This document shows, piece after piece, positions 49,126-58,297 of a stretch of 64,000 bases of DNA. The notes beneath the pieces are model-generated. The model saw nothing but the letters and a program-made list of their open reading frames with translations, was not told the origin of the DNA and ran no database searches. Position 1 is the first letter of the stretch; every line of letters starts with the position of its first letter. The stretch comes from Methylobacterium aquaticum (lineage in GTDB: Bacteria > Pseudomonadota > Alphaproteobacteria > Rhizobiales > Beijerinckiaceae), in assembly GCF_016804325.1 (NCBI RefSeq), contig NZ_CP043627.1:2245001-2309000 (forward strand), written 5' to 3'. The translations under genes were made by a program, and so were the position numbers.

Positions 49126-49337
49126 TCTCTCCTCTCCCCGCAGGCGGGGAGAGGGCCGTGTCTCCGTTCAGGAGACGCGGCAAGCGGAGGCGAAAGCCGC
49201 AGCGAGGGTGAGGGGGTATGTCCGGAGGAATCTCATTCGTCGAGCCCCCTCACTCTCGCGGCGAACCTCCCGGTTCGCTGCCGGACTTCCTGAGCGCCTT
49301 CGAAGCTCAGGCCTCTCCCCGCCCGCGGTGAGAGGGG
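49126..49337. repeat. Palindromic repeat, family E
   Basis: In the 378-base gap between cobW and the Uma2 gene. Outer arms CTCTCCTCTCCCCGC and the related ...CTCTCCCCGCCCGCGGTGAGAGG at the other end, with inner TGAGGGGGT and GCCCCCTCA pairing. Pairing is imperfect. No other copy is seen in the window. Confidence 0.65.
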
Positions 49338-49408
49338 AAAATCAGCGCCACGTCCCGTCCACGGACAGCCCTGCTGCCCGCCGGGAAAGGACGAGGCCGC
49401 TCGATGCC

Positions 49409-50443
49409 TCAGCCCTTCAATGCCGCCGCCACCGCATCCTTGTCGAACCCGGTGAGCCCGATCACCACCAGCGTCCCGTCCCGGTGCTCGTCGGGGCGCC
49501 AGGGGCGGTCGTAATGGTGGGCGACGCGGCGGCCGACGCCCTGGACGACGAGGCGCATCGGCTTGTCGGCGACGGCGCAGAAGCCCTTGATCCGCAGCAC
49601 GCCCTCGACCTCGGCGGCCTTCGCCACCCGGGCGGCGAGGTCCTCGGGCGAGCCCGCGGCCTTCACCGGCAAGGCCACGCTCTCGAAATCGTCGTGGTCG
49701 TGATCCTCCTCCGTCTCGTGGTGCGACGGGCGGGAGGCGAGGTCGTCCTCGGCGGCGGCATTCAGGCCCAGCAGCACGCGGGGATCCAGCGCCCCGTGGG
49801 CGGTCTCGACGAGCTTGACGGCGCGCGGCAGGTGCGCCTCCACCTCGGCGCGGACGCGGGCCCGCTCACCCTCGTCGAGGAGGTCGGACTTGTTCATCAC
49901 CACGAGGTCGGCGCAGAGGAGCTGGTCCTCGAACACCTCCTCCAGGGGGTTCTCGTGATCGACGCTGGCATCGGCGGCCCGCTGGGCGGCCAGCGCCTCC
50001 GGGTCGTCCGCGAAGGCGCCGGACGCCACCGCCGGGCCGTCCACCACCGCCACCACGCCGTCGACGGTAACCCGCGAGCGGATCGCCGGCCAGTTGAAGG
50101 CCTGGACCAGGGGCTTCGGGAGGGCGAGGCCGGAGGTCTCGATCAGGATGTGCTCCGGCGGCTCCGGCCGGTCGAGGAGCTTGTTCAGCGCCGGCACGAA
50201 ATCGTCGGCGACGGTGCAGCAGATGCAGCCGTTCGGCAGTTCTACCACCGCGTCGGCGTCGCAGCCCGGGATGCCGCATTCGGCGAGCAGCGACCCGTCG
50301 AAGCCGACATCGCCGAACTCGTTGACGATGATGGCGAGGCGCCGACCGTCGTTGTGCTCGATGGCGTGGCGCACCAGCGTGGTCTTGCCGGCGCCGAGGA
50401 AGCCGGTGACGATGGTGCAGGGAATCTTGTTCAGGATGGTCAT
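49409..50443 (-). CDS. cobW: CobW-type G3E GTPase
   Basis: 344 residues. P-loop GFLGAGKTT at 14-22, the CxCC metal site in NGCICCTV, NKSD guanine motif, and a His/Asp-rich loop (HHETEEDHDHDD) suited to metal binding. CobW is linked to cobalt delivery for B12 synthesis. ATGA overlap with the DUF1636 gene places it in the riboswitch-led operon. Confidence 0.93.
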   Translation of the reverse strand: MTILNKIPCTIVTGFLGAGKTTLVRHAIEHNDGRRLAIIVNEFGDVGFDGSLLAECGIPGCDADAVVELPNGCICCTVADDFVPALNKLLDRPEPPEHILIETSGLALPKPLVQAFNWPAIRSRVTVDGVVAVVDGPAVASGAFADDPEALAAQRAADASVDHENPLEEVFEDQLLCADLVVMNKSDLLDEGERARVRAEVEAHLPRAVKLVETAHGALDPRVLLGLNAAAEDDLASRPSHHETEEDHDHDDFESVALPVKAAGSPEDLAARVAKAAEVEGVLRIKGFCAVADKPMRLVVQGVGRRVAHHYDRPWRPDEHRDGTLVVIGLTGFDKDAVAAALKG

Positions 50444-50817
50444 GCGGTCACCGGCGCGGGAGGGATGCGGGCGACGACCCCCTTGCGGAATTCCTGCGGA
50501 CGCTCGCGCCAGGGCACGATGCCGTCCGGGGTCCCGGCATAGAGGCCGACGCCGTCGAGGATGATGTCGGCGGAGATCGCCGGATCGAGGTCGCCGTAGA
50601 CGTAGGTCCAACGGCCGGGGCTCGCGACCGCGACCGTGCAGGGCCGCTTGCAGACCGAGAGGCATTCCACCGGCTCGATCCGGATCGGCGCTCCCGGCCG
50701 GGCCGCGAGGGCCTGGGCGAGCGCGTCGTGCAGGCGGGCGCCCGCGCGGGGACCCTCCGCCGGATCGGCGGCGTCGCGGCAGGTGGTGCAGACGTAGAGG
50801 GTCACGGGATCGGTCAC
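50440..50817 (-). CDS. DUF1636 small metal-binding (ferredoxin-like) protein
   Basis: 125 residues from a GTG at 50817. Four cysteines in the order CTTC and CLSVCKRPC suggest a thioredoxin-like [2Fe-2S] or metal site. Both ends overlap neighbours (GTGA with cbtA, ATGA with cobW), so it belongs to the cobalt/cobalamin operon. The family is often beside cobW; its job is unknown, perhaps cobalt handling or redox support. Confidence 0.82.
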   Translation of the reverse strand: MTDPVTLYVCTTCRDAADPAEGPRAGARLHDALAQALAARPGAPIRIEPVECLSVCKRPCTVAVASPGRWTYVYGDLDPAISADIILDGVGLYAGTPDGIVPWRERPQEFRKGVVARIPPAPVTA

Positions 50818-51560
50818 GCGGTCACCCCGCTGCGGCGCACCGCGTCGTTCGCCCCGCTCACCGCCTCCCAGGCCCAGCCGAAGGCGAGGCCGAGCACCGC
50901 CCAGAAGGCGAAGCCGATGGCGAGCGACCGGGCGGCGAACTGCGCCGCGAAGACCGGCGGCATCGCGGAGATTTCCTCCGGCCCGTGCGGAGCGCCCCAG
51001 ACATGCGGCGCGACGATGAGGGCGAGGCCGAGGCCGATCGCGACCGGCCCGCGGCGGATCGCCACCAGGTAGAGGCCGATCGCCGTGGCGAGCGCCGTCG
51101 CCACCCACCAGAGCTGGCGCGATTCGAGCCCCGCCGCGGCGATGCCGGGCAGTTCCGGCGGCAATCCGATGGCCGGCGCGAGGCTGGCGGCGAGGAAGCC
51201 GCCGATGCCGAAGCGCAACGCCTCCGACGGCGTCACCGTGCGGCCGGTCGCGACCAGCACGGCCCCGAGGAGCAGCGCGTACCCGACGCCGCTCACCAGG
51301 GTGGCGAGCGCCGTGAAGGCGAGGCGCGGCAGGCCGGGGGCCGGCTGCCATTGCGGCTCGCCACCGTGGTCGTGGCCCGCATGGGCCAGGACGATCAGCG
51401 GGTTGGCCAGGGCGTGCCGGGCGGGGGCGACGGTCTCGGCGGTCTCGTACTTCTCCGCCGCAAGGATCAGCGGCGAGGTGAGGGCGAATTGCAGCGCGGA
51501 GGCCACGCATGCGGCCAGGAAGCCGGCGACCAGGGCCGCGGCGAGAAGACTTTTCGTCAT
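50814..51560 (-). CDS. cbtA: Cobalt transporter subunit CbtA
   Basis: 248 residues with five or six membrane helices and a His motif AHAGHDHGG in the first outer loop. CbtA proteins are predicted cobalt transporters found under cobalamin riboswitches. The ATG at 51560 is chosen as the family start; an ATG further up is less likely. Overlaps DUF1636 by GTGA. Confidence 0.9.
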   Translation of the reverse strand: MTKSLLAAALVAGFLAACVASALQFALTSPLILAAEKYETAETVAPARHALANPLIVLAHAGHDHGGEPQWQPAPGLPRLAFTALATLVSGVGYALLLGAVLVATGRTVTPSEALRFGIGGFLAASLAPAIGLPPELPGIAAAGLESRQLWWVATALATAIGLYLVAIRRGPVAIGLGLALIVAPHVWGAPHGPEEISAMPPVFAAQFAARSLAIGFAFWAVLGLAFGWAWEAVSGANDAVRRSGVTA

Positions 51561-51647
51561 GGGAGGGATCACCTGCACGACCAAAGGGCCGCGGGCCCGC
51601 GCCCGGTCAGGGCGCAGGCCGCACGGCCCGGATGGGTTCGGCCCTGG

Positions 51648-51824
51648 TCAGTGGCAGGGGAAGTTGGCGGAGTGGCGCCAGTCGTGCGCGGCGTTGTGCA
51701 GGGCGACCACCGGCGCGAAGCCGGAGACGAACAGCAGGCCGATGCCGAGGGTGGCCGCCAGGACGACGGCGCTCAGGCGCTCGCCGACGAGGGCGGGAGA
51801 AAGGGACCGGGTGATCGCGACCAT
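51648..51824 (-). CDS. cbtB: Cobalt transporter subunit CbtB
   Basis: 58 residues: one helix followed by the His motif HNAAHDWRHSANFPCH that defines CbtB. First gene after the cobalamin riboswitch; AGGAG lies seven bases before the ATG. Confidence 0.93.
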   Translation of the reverse strand: MVAITRSLSPALVGERLSAVVLAATLGIGLLFVSGFAPVVALHNAAHDWRHSANFPCH

Positions 51825-51869
51825 GACGAGCTCCTGCCGCCCCACCGGCGGCGTCGAGAGAGAAGGGGG

Positions 51870-52045
51870 GACGGCAGGTCTCCTGGCTCGCGGCCTCGTG
51901 CCGGCCCACCGCCTTCCCGGATCGCTCCAGTGGCCGATGGCGGACCGTGTTCGACCGCTCACAGTTGCGGGGGCAGCCGCGGCGCGCCGGACATCCGGTT
52001 TCCGCGTTCCCTTTTCACCTCGTCGCCGAGGCACCGTCGTGGCGA
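51870..52045 (-). promoter_or_regulatory. Cobalamin riboswitch
   Basis: Read on the minus strand the core elements are all present in order: GGTGAAAAGGGAACGCGG near 52010, CTGCCCCCGCAACTGTGAGC near 51970, GCCACTGG, GGGAAGGC, and the 3' box GAGCCAGGAGACCTGCC at about 51873-51889. It precedes cbtB by about 45 bases, so adenosylcobalamin should shut down cobalt uptake and the downstream genes. Confidence 0.95.
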
Positions 52046-52136
52046 CCCTAGCGGGTCGGGAACGGGCTTGCAATCGATGCCGGCTGCCGCGACACCTCCG
52101 GGCCCAGCTTTTCGCATCAGGCTTTCGACCGAGGAG

Positions 52137-52685
52137 ATGCCCGTGCCGGACCGGATTCGCGCTGCCCCGCGCCTGACCCTGGTGCTGGGCGGCGCCCGCT
52201 CCGGCAAGAGCCGCTACGCCGAAGGGCTGATCGAGGCGCAGCCGAGCCCCTGGCGCTACGTCGCGACGGCGCAAGCCTGGGACGACGAGATGGCGGCTCG
52301 CATCGCCGAGCACCGCGCCCGCCGCCCGGCGCCCTGGGAGACGGTGGACGCGCCGCGCGACCTGGCCTCGGCGATACGGGAGGCCCCGGCCGGACGGCCG
52401 GTGCTGGTCGATTGCCTGACCCTGTGGCTGACCAACGCGATGCTGGACGAGGCGGCCGACCTCGCGGCGGAGGTCGATTCCCTGATCGCCGCGTGCAAGG
52501 CGGTGCCCGGGCCGATCGTGCTGGTCTCGAACGAGGTGGGGTTCGGCATCGTGCCGGAGAATGCGCTTGCGCGCCGGTTTCGCGACGAGGCGGGCCGCCT
52601 CCACCAACGCCTCGCCACCATCGCCGACCGGGTGGTGCTGGTTGTGGCGGGCCTGCCGATGACCATCAAGGGAGACAGCGAATGA
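52137..52685 (+). CDS. cobU: Adenosylcobinamide kinase / adenosylcobinamide-phosphate guanylyltransferase
   Basis: 182 residues. P-loop LVLGGARSGKSRYAE is near residues 15-28, VDCLTLWLTNAM and VSNEVGFGIVPENALARRFRD are family hallmarks. It prepares cobinamide for the nucleotide loop. GAGGAG touches the ATG at 52137 but is six bases from a GTG at 52143, so the GTG may be the real start. Divergent from the riboswitch; ATGA overlap with cobO. Also called cobP. Confidence 0.92.
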   Translation: MPVPDRIRAAPRLTLVLGGARSGKSRYAEGLIEAQPSPWRYVATAQAWDDEMAARIAEHRARRPAPWETVDAPRDLASAIREAPAGRPVLVDCLTLWLTNAMLDEAADLAAEVDSLIAACKAVPGPIVLVSNEVGFGIVPENALARRFRDEAGRLHQRLATIADRVVLVVAGLPMTIKGDSE

Positions 52686-53287
52686 CCGACGACGAGGCGG
52701 CGCGCCACCGCGCCAAGATGGAGAAGCGCAAGGCGGTGCAGGATGCCGAGGTGGCGGGAAAGACGATCGAGAAGGGCCTGCTCATCGTCCATACCGGCCC
52801 CGGCAAGGGCAAGTCGACCGCGGCCTTCGGGCTGATGCTGCGGGCGCTCGGCCGCGGCTGGCGGGTCGGGGTGGTGCAGTACATCAAGGGCGCCTGGGAG
52901 ACCGGCGAGCGCTTCGCCCTGGAGCGCTTCGGCGATCAGGTCGCCTGGCACACGATGGGGGAGGGCTTCACCTGGGAGACCCAGGACCGCGACCGCGACG
53001 TGGCGGCGGCCCGCGCGGCGTGGGCGCAGACCGAGGCGCTGATGGCCGATCCGACCATCCGGCTCCTGATCCTCGACGAATTGAACATCGCGCTGCGCTA
53101 CGACTACCTGCCGTTGGCGGAGGTCGTCGAGACCTTGAGCCGGCGCCGGCCGGACCTGCACGTCGTAGTGACCGGCCGCAACGCCAAGCCGGAGCTGATC
53201 GCCGCCGCCGACCTCGTGACGGAGATGGGCCAGGTCAAGCACCACTTCGCCGCCGGGGTGAAGGCGCAGGAGGGGATCGAGTTCTGA
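52682..53287 (+). CDS. cobO: Cob(I)yrinic acid a,c-diamide adenosyltransferase
   Basis: 201 residues. P-loop TGPGKGKST is at 38-46, followed by VVQYIKGAW, LLILDELNIALRYDYLP and VVTGRNAKPELI, typical of the CobA/CobO type. It attaches the adenosyl ligand. Translationally coupled to cobU. After it, 184 bases hold no supported gene. Confidence 0.94.
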   Translation: MTDDEAARHRAKMEKRKAVQDAEVAGKTIEKGLLIVHTGPGKGKSTAAFGLMLRALGRGWRVGVVQYIKGAWETGERFALERFGDQVAWHTMGEGFTWETQDRDRDVAAARAAWAQTEALMADPTIRLLILDELNIALRYDYLPLAEVVETLSRRRPDLHVVVTGRNAKPELIAAADLVTEMGQVKHHFAAGVKAQEGIEF

Positions 53288-53471
53288 TTGACGTGGCCGG
53301 CCGGCCCGGCGTAGAGGCTCGGCCATGACCAGCACCCGCCTCGCCGGACTCTATTACGCGCCGCTCCCGTAAGCGGCAGAGTGCTCGTCATCTCTCAACC
53401 GCTGCGACGTGTCGGCGGTTGAGGCTCCAGAACATCAGGACCCGCCGACCTCGCCCCATCCGAGGTCTCCC

Positions 53472-54245
53472 ATGCCGTCCTCCCCCGTCCCGCTTCCCGC
53501 CCTCGGCCTGATCGGCTTCGGCGCCTTCGGCCGCCTCGTCGCCGCCCATCTGGCGCCGCTGTTCTCGCTGCGCGTCCACGACCCGTTCGCGCCCGATTCC
53601 GCCTTCGCGGCGGCCGGCCTCGCGCGGTGCAGCCTCGCCGAGGCCGCCGCCTGCCCGGTGGTGATCCTGGCGACCCCGGTCTCGACCCTCGCCGCGGTCG
53701 TGCGCGACGTCGCCCCCCACCTGCAACCGGGCGCCCTCGTCCTCGATGTCGGCTCGGTGAAGGTGCGGCCGGCGCAGATCATGCGGGCCGGCCTGCCGCC
53801 GGGCATCGACATCGTCGCCACCCATCCGCTGTTCGGGCCGCAGAGCGCACGGGACGGGTTGCGCGGCCTCAAGATCGCGGTCTGCCCGGTCCGGGGCGAC
53901 AAGGCGGGCCGGGTCGGCGCCTTCCTGCGCCGCGCGCTCGGGCTCACCGTGATCCTGACGACGCCCGAGGCGCATGACCGCGAGGCCGCCGCCGTGCAGG
54001 GGCTGACGCACCTGATCGCCAAGGTGCTGGTGGCGATGGAGCCGCTGCCGACCCGGATGACCACCCGCAGCTTCGACCTGGTGATACAGGCGGTCGGCAT
54101 GGTCCGGCACGACGCGCCGGAGGTCTACCACGCCATCGAGCGCGAGAACCCCTACGCGGCGGAGGTGCGGCGACGGTTCTTCGACCTGGCGGCGGAGATG
54201 GATGGGGCGTTGGAAGACGTTGAAACGGCAAGAGCCCCGGCTTGA
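53472..54245 (+). CDS. Prephenate/arogenate dehydrogenase-like protein (TyrA family)
   Basis: 257 residues. The NAD-binding motif GLIGFGAFG is near residues 11-19, ATHPLFGPQS and LTHLIAKVL are TyrA-family features. It would oxidise prephenate or arogenate in tyrosine synthesis; short relatives of this type may have other roles. The ATG at 53472 has GAGG upstream; an in-frame ATG at 53409 is less likely. Confidence 0.82.
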   Translation: MPSSPVPLPALGLIGFGAFGRLVAAHLAPLFSLRVHDPFAPDSAFAAAGLARCSLAEAAACPVVILATPVSTLAAVVRDVAPHLQPGALVLDVGSVKVRPAQIMRAGLPPGIDIVATHPLFGPQSARDGLRGLKIAVCPVRGDKAGRVGAFLRRALGLTVILTTPEAHDREAAAVQGLTHLIAKVLVAMEPLPTRMTTRSFDLVIQAVGMVRHDAPEVYHAIERENPYAAEVRRRFFDLAAEMDGALEDVETARAPA

Positions 54246-54267
54246 GATCGACCCAAGCCGTTGTTCC

Positions 54268-54424
54268 ACCCGCCGGGTCATTCCGGGGCCGCGCAAGCGG
54301 AGCCCGGAATCCAGAACCGCTGGTGGTTCAGGACGAAGCGAAGACCGTTCCGTCCTTTCCTGCAACGCCTGAGTTTCTGGATTCCGGGCTCCGCTTGCGC
54401 GGCCCCGGAATGACGCGGCGGGTG
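54268..54424. repeat. Palindromic repeat, family B copy 2
   Basis: Shares the core arms TCATTCCGGGGCCGCGC and GCGCGGCCCCGGAATGAC and inner CCGGAATCCAGAA/TTCTGGATTCCGG with the copy at 4246-4393. Located between the ends of the dehydrogenase-like gene and tatC, where it could help end both transcripts. Confidence 0.88.
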
Positions 54425-54455
54425 TCCGAGACGTCGGGAGCGAAGTCGGTCGGAC

Positions 54456-55256
54456 TTAGCTCTCCGCCTCCTCCGCCGCCCGGGCGCGCTCGCGGCGCTT
54501 CTCCATGGCGCGGACCGACACGATCGAGGCTTCGTAGAGGAGCAGCATCGGCACCGCCAGCGAGAGCTGGCTGATCACGTCCGGCGGGGTCAGCACCGCG
54601 GCGGCGACGAAGACCAGCACGATCGCGTAGCGGCGGCGCTCCTTCAGGAAGGTCGAATCGATCAGCCCGATCTGGCCCAGGAGGGTCAGGATCACCGGCA
54701 GCTGGAACGCGATCCCGAAGGCGAAGATCAGCGTCATGATGAGCGAGAGGTACTCGTCCACCTTCGGCAGGAGCTCGATCGTGGCCTCGCCGGGCTGGCC
54801 GATCTGCTGCAGGCTGACCGAGAACTTGATCAGCAGCGGCATCGCCAGGAAATAGACGACGAGGGCGCCGAGCAGGAAGAAGACCGGCGTGGCGACGAGA
54901 TAGGGCAGGAACGCCCGGCGCTCGTTGCGGTACAGACCCGGCGCCACGAAGGCGTAGAGCTGGGTCGCGACGACCGGGAAGGACAGGAAGCCGGCGCCGA
55001 ACACGCTCAGCTTGATGTTGGTGAAGACCTGCTCGAGGAAGTGGGTCGCGATCAGCCGCGCCTTGTCGGCCCCCACCACCGCCACGTAGGGGTGGACGAG
55101 GATGTTGTAGATGTGCTGCGCGAAGAAGAAGCAGACGAAGAACATCACCGCGAAGGCGAGCAGCGACTTGATCAGCCGCGAGCGCAGCTCGATCAGGTGC
55201 TCGATCAGGGGTGCGCGCGAGGCCTCGATCTCGGCTTCATCGGCCTCGGTCATCAT
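54456..55256 (-). CDS. tatC: Sec-independent protein translocase TatC
   Basis: 266 residues with six helices. LIEHLIELRSRLIKSLLAF at the start and PVFFLLGALVVYF are conserved TatC segments; it forms the twin-arginine signal receptor with TatB. ATGA overlap with tatB. The Tat system would export cofactor-bearing proteins. Confidence 0.95.
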   Translation of the reverse strand: MMTEADEAEIEASRAPLIEHLIELRSRLIKSLLAFAVMFFVCFFFAQHIYNILVHPYVAVVGADKARLIATHFLEQVFTNIKLSVFGAGFLSFPVVATQLYAFVAPGLYRNERRAFLPYLVATPVFFLLGALVVYFLAMPLLIKFSVSLQQIGQPGEATIELLPKVDEYLSLIMTLIFAFGIAFQLPVILTLLGQIGLIDSTFLKERRRYAIVLVFVAAAVLTPPDVISQLSLAVPMLLLYEASIVSVRAMEKRRERARAAEEAES

Positions 55257-55813
55257 GCAGTGTGGCCCGTGCTGGCGGTGTCGTGGGAGGTGGCGGATGA
55301 TGACGCGCTACGGGCGGCATCGGCCTTGAGTTGGGCGGTCGCCGCCGCGAGGGCCGAGATGGACGGCTTCTCGGCCACGGGCTCGGGAAGTGGATAGGCC
55401 GGCGGCGCGGCGGGATCGAAGGCCGGAGGCTCCGGCGGCACGGCGGCGGGCGTGTCGGAGGCCAAAGGATCCGAATACGAAGCCTCCGCGCCCGGCAAGC
55501 CTTGCGTCGTGGGCTTCGGCACGCCGTCGACGGCGCCCTTGATCTCGTTGCGGATGGTCTGGACCGGGTTGAACCCGGTACTCGTGGCCGAGGAGACGCT
55601 GCGGTTGATGTCCGCGACCTCGCGCCGGACGTCGTCGAGTTCGGCCTCGCGCATCGCCTCGCTGAACTGGCTCTGGAACTCGCCGGCCATGCGTTTCACG
55701 CGGGCGACGACCTGGCCGACGGTGCGCAGGGTCCTGGGCAGGTCCTTGGGGCCGATGACGACGAGCGCGACGCCGCCGATCAGCATCACCTCGCCCCAAC
55801 TCATATCGAACAT
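55253..55813 (-). CDS. tatB: Sec-independent protein translocase TatB
   Basis: 186 residues. The N-terminal helix MSWGEVMLIGGVALVVIGPKDLP is the TatB signature, followed by an amphipathic helix (to about residue 65) and a Pro/Ala-rich tail that is longer than in enteric TatB. Overlaps tatC. Confidence 0.93.
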   Translation of the reverse strand: MFDMSWGEVMLIGGVALVVIGPKDLPRTLRTVGQVVARVKRMAGEFQSQFSEAMREAELDDVRREVADINRSVSSATSTGFNPVQTIRNEIKGAVDGVPKPTTQGLPGAEASYSDPLASDTPAAVPPEPPAFDPAAPPAYPLPEPVAEKPSISALAAATAQLKADAARSASSSATSHDTASTGHTA

Positions 55814-56058
55814 GGCGTGACGGCCCTGCTACTCGCGCGGCGCGATTCCTGGACTCACGCGGCGCGGCTCGTGAGCGGGCGCCTCGCGCGGGCTGTCTAG
55901 CACGCCGACGCATCGACGCCAGTCACCGCCGAGCAGGTTCCGCATGAAAGATGAGGACCTTGACGCCGGGATCCGCCGGTCGCGTCGGCGGCGACGAGGA
56001 GGGCGACCGGACGGGTCGCGCGCTCCTCCGCACGGGGATCGGGCCCGGGCGGGACCGC

Positions 56059-56382
56059 TCAGCCGACCTTGCGGTCGGCGTTCGGCTCGGTGCCCAGCGG
56101 CGGCATCTGCGCGGTCGGCACGTGAGGCTGCACATGGGTGGGCTGTACATGGGCGGGCTGCACGGCCGCCGGCGGCACCACCGGGGGCGGCACCTGGACC
56201 GGGGGAACCTGCGCATGCGGAACCTGCGCGGCCGGGGCCTGGTCGTCGTCGGCCATGCCCTTCTTGAACGCCTTGATGCCCTTGGCGACGTCGCCCATCA
56301 GGTCGGACACCTTGCCGCGCCCGAACAGCAGCATGATGATCACGCCGACGACGATCCAGTGCCAGATACTCGCGCCGCCCAT
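56059..56382 (-). CDS. tatA: Sec-independent protein translocase TatA
   Basis: 107 residues. [25 protein letters not shown] is the TatA helix and hinge, [10 protein letters not shown] the amphipathic start. From about residue 50 there is a long Pro/Val/Gln/His-rich tail with repeated VQPxHVQP-type units, unusual for TatA. AGGAG precedes the ATG at 56382. The 245 bases to tatB hold no gene. Confidence 0.92.
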   Translation of the reverse strand: MGGASIWHWIVVGVIIMLLFGRGKVSDLMGDVAKGIKAFKKGMADDDQAPAAQVPHAQVPPVQVPPPVVPPAAVQPAHVQPTHVQPHVPTAQMPPLGTEPNADRKVG

Positions 56383-56579
56383 GGTTCTCTCCTGCGCGGC
56401 GTCTGCATCGCCGCGGCACTCTCGCGGGGCGTCGTACGACGTCCCAAACCTCTGATTCCGCAGGCTCATCGTCGCCGTGGGGGCGGCCCGAGCGCGTGCG
56501 GTGCGGCCGGAACGTAAGGACGGCCAGAGGCGAAAACAAGCATTTCCTCGGGGGCCGGCGGAATGCCCCACCCGGGAAT

Positions 56580-57275
56580 TCACTCCGCGGCGGCGTCGCC
56601 GGGGAGCGGGGGGCCGTCGATGGGATCCTCGTCGGCGCCGGCAGCGTCCCCCGGCTGCGGCACCCGGAAGCCGGCGGGCAACCGGCCCTCGAGCAGGCCG
56701 AGGCCCTTCAGCTCGTCGAGTCCCGGCAGGTCGGAGACGGCGTCGAGGCCGAAATGGTCGAGGAAGGCCGGGGTGGTGCCGTAGGTCACCGGGCGCCCCG
56801 GCGTGCGGCGGCGGCCGCGCAGCCGCACCCAGCCGGTCTCGAGCAGGAGGTCGAGGGAGCCCTTCGAGGTGGTGACGCCGCGGATCTCCTCGATCTCGGC
56901 CCGGGTCACCGGCTGGTGATAGGCGACGATGGCGAGCGTTTCGAGGGCGGCCCGCGACAGCCTGCGCGGCTCCGGCACGCCGCCCCGTAGGGCTGGAGCG
57001 AGGTCGGGCGCGGTGCGGAAGGCGTAGCCGCCGGCGACCCGCGCCAGCACGAGGCCCCTGTCCGCGTAGGCGCCGGCGATCTCGGCCAGCACCGCGCGCA
57101 TGTCGGTGCCGGGCGGCAGCCGGGCGGCGAGGTCGGCCTCGGTGACGGGCGTGGACGCGCAGAAGATCAGTGCCTCGGCGAGGCGGACGGTGTCCGAGGG
57201 GGGCGGCGTGTCGGGCAGACGGGACGCCTTGGCCCCGGAATTCTTCGCCGCACGGTCGTTGGCCACGCGACTCAC
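56580..57275 (-). CDS. scpB: Segregation and condensation protein B
   Basis: 231 residues with two winged-helix domains: [22 protein letters not shown] and [24 protein letters not shown]. It binds ScpA and SMC in chromosome condensation. Acidic Pro/Gly-rich tail. ATGA overlap with scpA. Confidence 0.94.
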   Translation of the reverse strand: MSRVANDRAAKNSGAKASRLPDTPPPSDTVRLAEALIFCASTPVTEADLAARLPPGTDMRAVLAEIAGAYADRGLVLARVAGGYAFRTAPDLAPALRGGVPEPRRLSRAALETLAIVAYHQPVTRAEIEEIRGVTTSKGSLDLLLETGWVRLRGRRRTPGRPVTYGTTPAFLDHFGLDAVSDLPGLDELKGLGLLEGRLPAGFRVPQPGDAAGADEDPIDGPPLPGDAAAE

Positions 57276-58042
57276 GGCCCGACGGCGCGGATCTGGATCG
57301 GCGCGTAGGCGCCGTCCTGGCGCAGCAGGATCTGGCCCTCGCGGGCGAGTTCCAGCACCGCCGAGAGCGAGGAGGCGCGCACGGTGGCGCGGCGCTTCGG
57401 GTCGGCGAGGTACTGGGCGAGGTAGGAATCGAGATCAGTCCAGTCGTCCCGCGGGCCGATCAGCCGCTCGAGGGCATTCCTCGCATCGACCAGCGACCAG
57501 ACGCTGCGCGGCGGCAAGGTCACCTGGGCCCGCGCCCGCTCCTGGCGCTGGCGGGCATAGGCCGCGATCAGGTCGTGCAGGGTGACCGCGAAGGAACCCG
57601 GAGCGGTGGTCGCGGGCTCGGGCGGCAGGGCACCGCGGGCGAACACGTCGCGCCCGAGCTGGGCCCGCTCGGAGAGCATCAGGGCGGCGGCGCGGATCGC
57701 TTCCAGGCGGCGCAGGCGCAGGCCCAGCGCCTCGGCGAGGTCGCCGGCGGCGGGTTCGGGGCCGCGGGGCGGCGCCGGCAGGAGCAGGCGCGACTTCAGG
57801 TAGGCGAGCCAGGCCGCCATCACGAGATAATCCGCCGCCAGTTCCAGGCGCAGGCGGCGTGCCTCGTCGATGAAGGCGAGGTACTGCTCGACCAGGGCCA
57901 GGATCGAGATCCGGGAGAGGTCGACCTTCTGGCGCCGGGCGAGTTCGAGGAGGAGGTCGAGAGGGCCTTCGAATCCGTCGACATCGACGACGAAACCCGC
58001 GCCGTCGCCGGCCTCCGCAGGCTCCTCGAATGTCTCGGTCAT
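57272..58042 (-). CDS. scpA: Segregation and condensation protein A
   Basis: 256 residues from the ATG at 58042. [32 protein letters not shown] is the kleisin N-terminal domain and the C-terminal winged helix follows. A GTG 30 bases upstream is possible but lacks a ribosome site. Bridges SMC heads with ScpB. Confidence 0.94.
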   Translation of the reverse strand: MTETFEEPAEAGDGAGFVVDVDGFEGPLDLLLELARRQKVDLSRISILALVEQYLAFIDEARRLRLELAADYLVMAAWLAYLKSRLLLPAPPRGPEPAAGDLAEALGLRLRRLEAIRAAALMLSERAQLGRDVFARGALPPEPATTAPGSFAVTLHDLIAAYARQRQERARAQVTLPPRSVWSLVDARNALERLIGPRDDWTDLDSYLAQYLADPKRRATVRASSLSAVLELAREGQILLRQDGAYAPIQIRAVGP

Positions 58043-58109
58043 CTCAGAGCCTGCTCGAGTCGTATCTTCCACTAAATACCGGATGAAACCAGGATCATCC
58101 TACCCTTAA

Positions 58110-58231
58110 CCTCATCCTGAGGTGCTGCCGCTTGCGGCAGCCTCGAAGGAGGGCTCCGGAAATCGCCGTCGCCTCTGGAATCCTCCTTCGAGGTCAGTCG
58201 ATCTTCGATCGACTAACACCTCAGGATCAGG
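58110..58231. repeat. Palindromic repeat, family A copy 3
   Basis: Outer arm CCTCATCCTGAGGTG on the left; the right arm reads CACCTCAGGATCAGG, one base off. Side hairpins GCTGCCGC/GCGGCAGC (left) and GTCGAT/ATCGAC (right). Lies between nagZ and scpA. Confidence 0.88.
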
Positions 58232-58297
58232 TGGGAGGGTAGGATATCTCCTCCTCACCACTGCATTTTGCCAGTCGAATACACTCGAAACGGGCAT

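Noticed and set aside
47354..50542. A very long plus-strand open frame opposite cobW and cobN
   Set aside because: It is antisense to recognisable genes, low complexity (Arg/Gly/Ala/His-rich) and typical of spurious frames in GC-rich DNA.
53325..53372. A 15-codon frame MTSTRLAGLYYAPLP after cobO
   Set aside because: It recalls the start of DUF1045-type proteins, but is too short to support a gene or a remnant.
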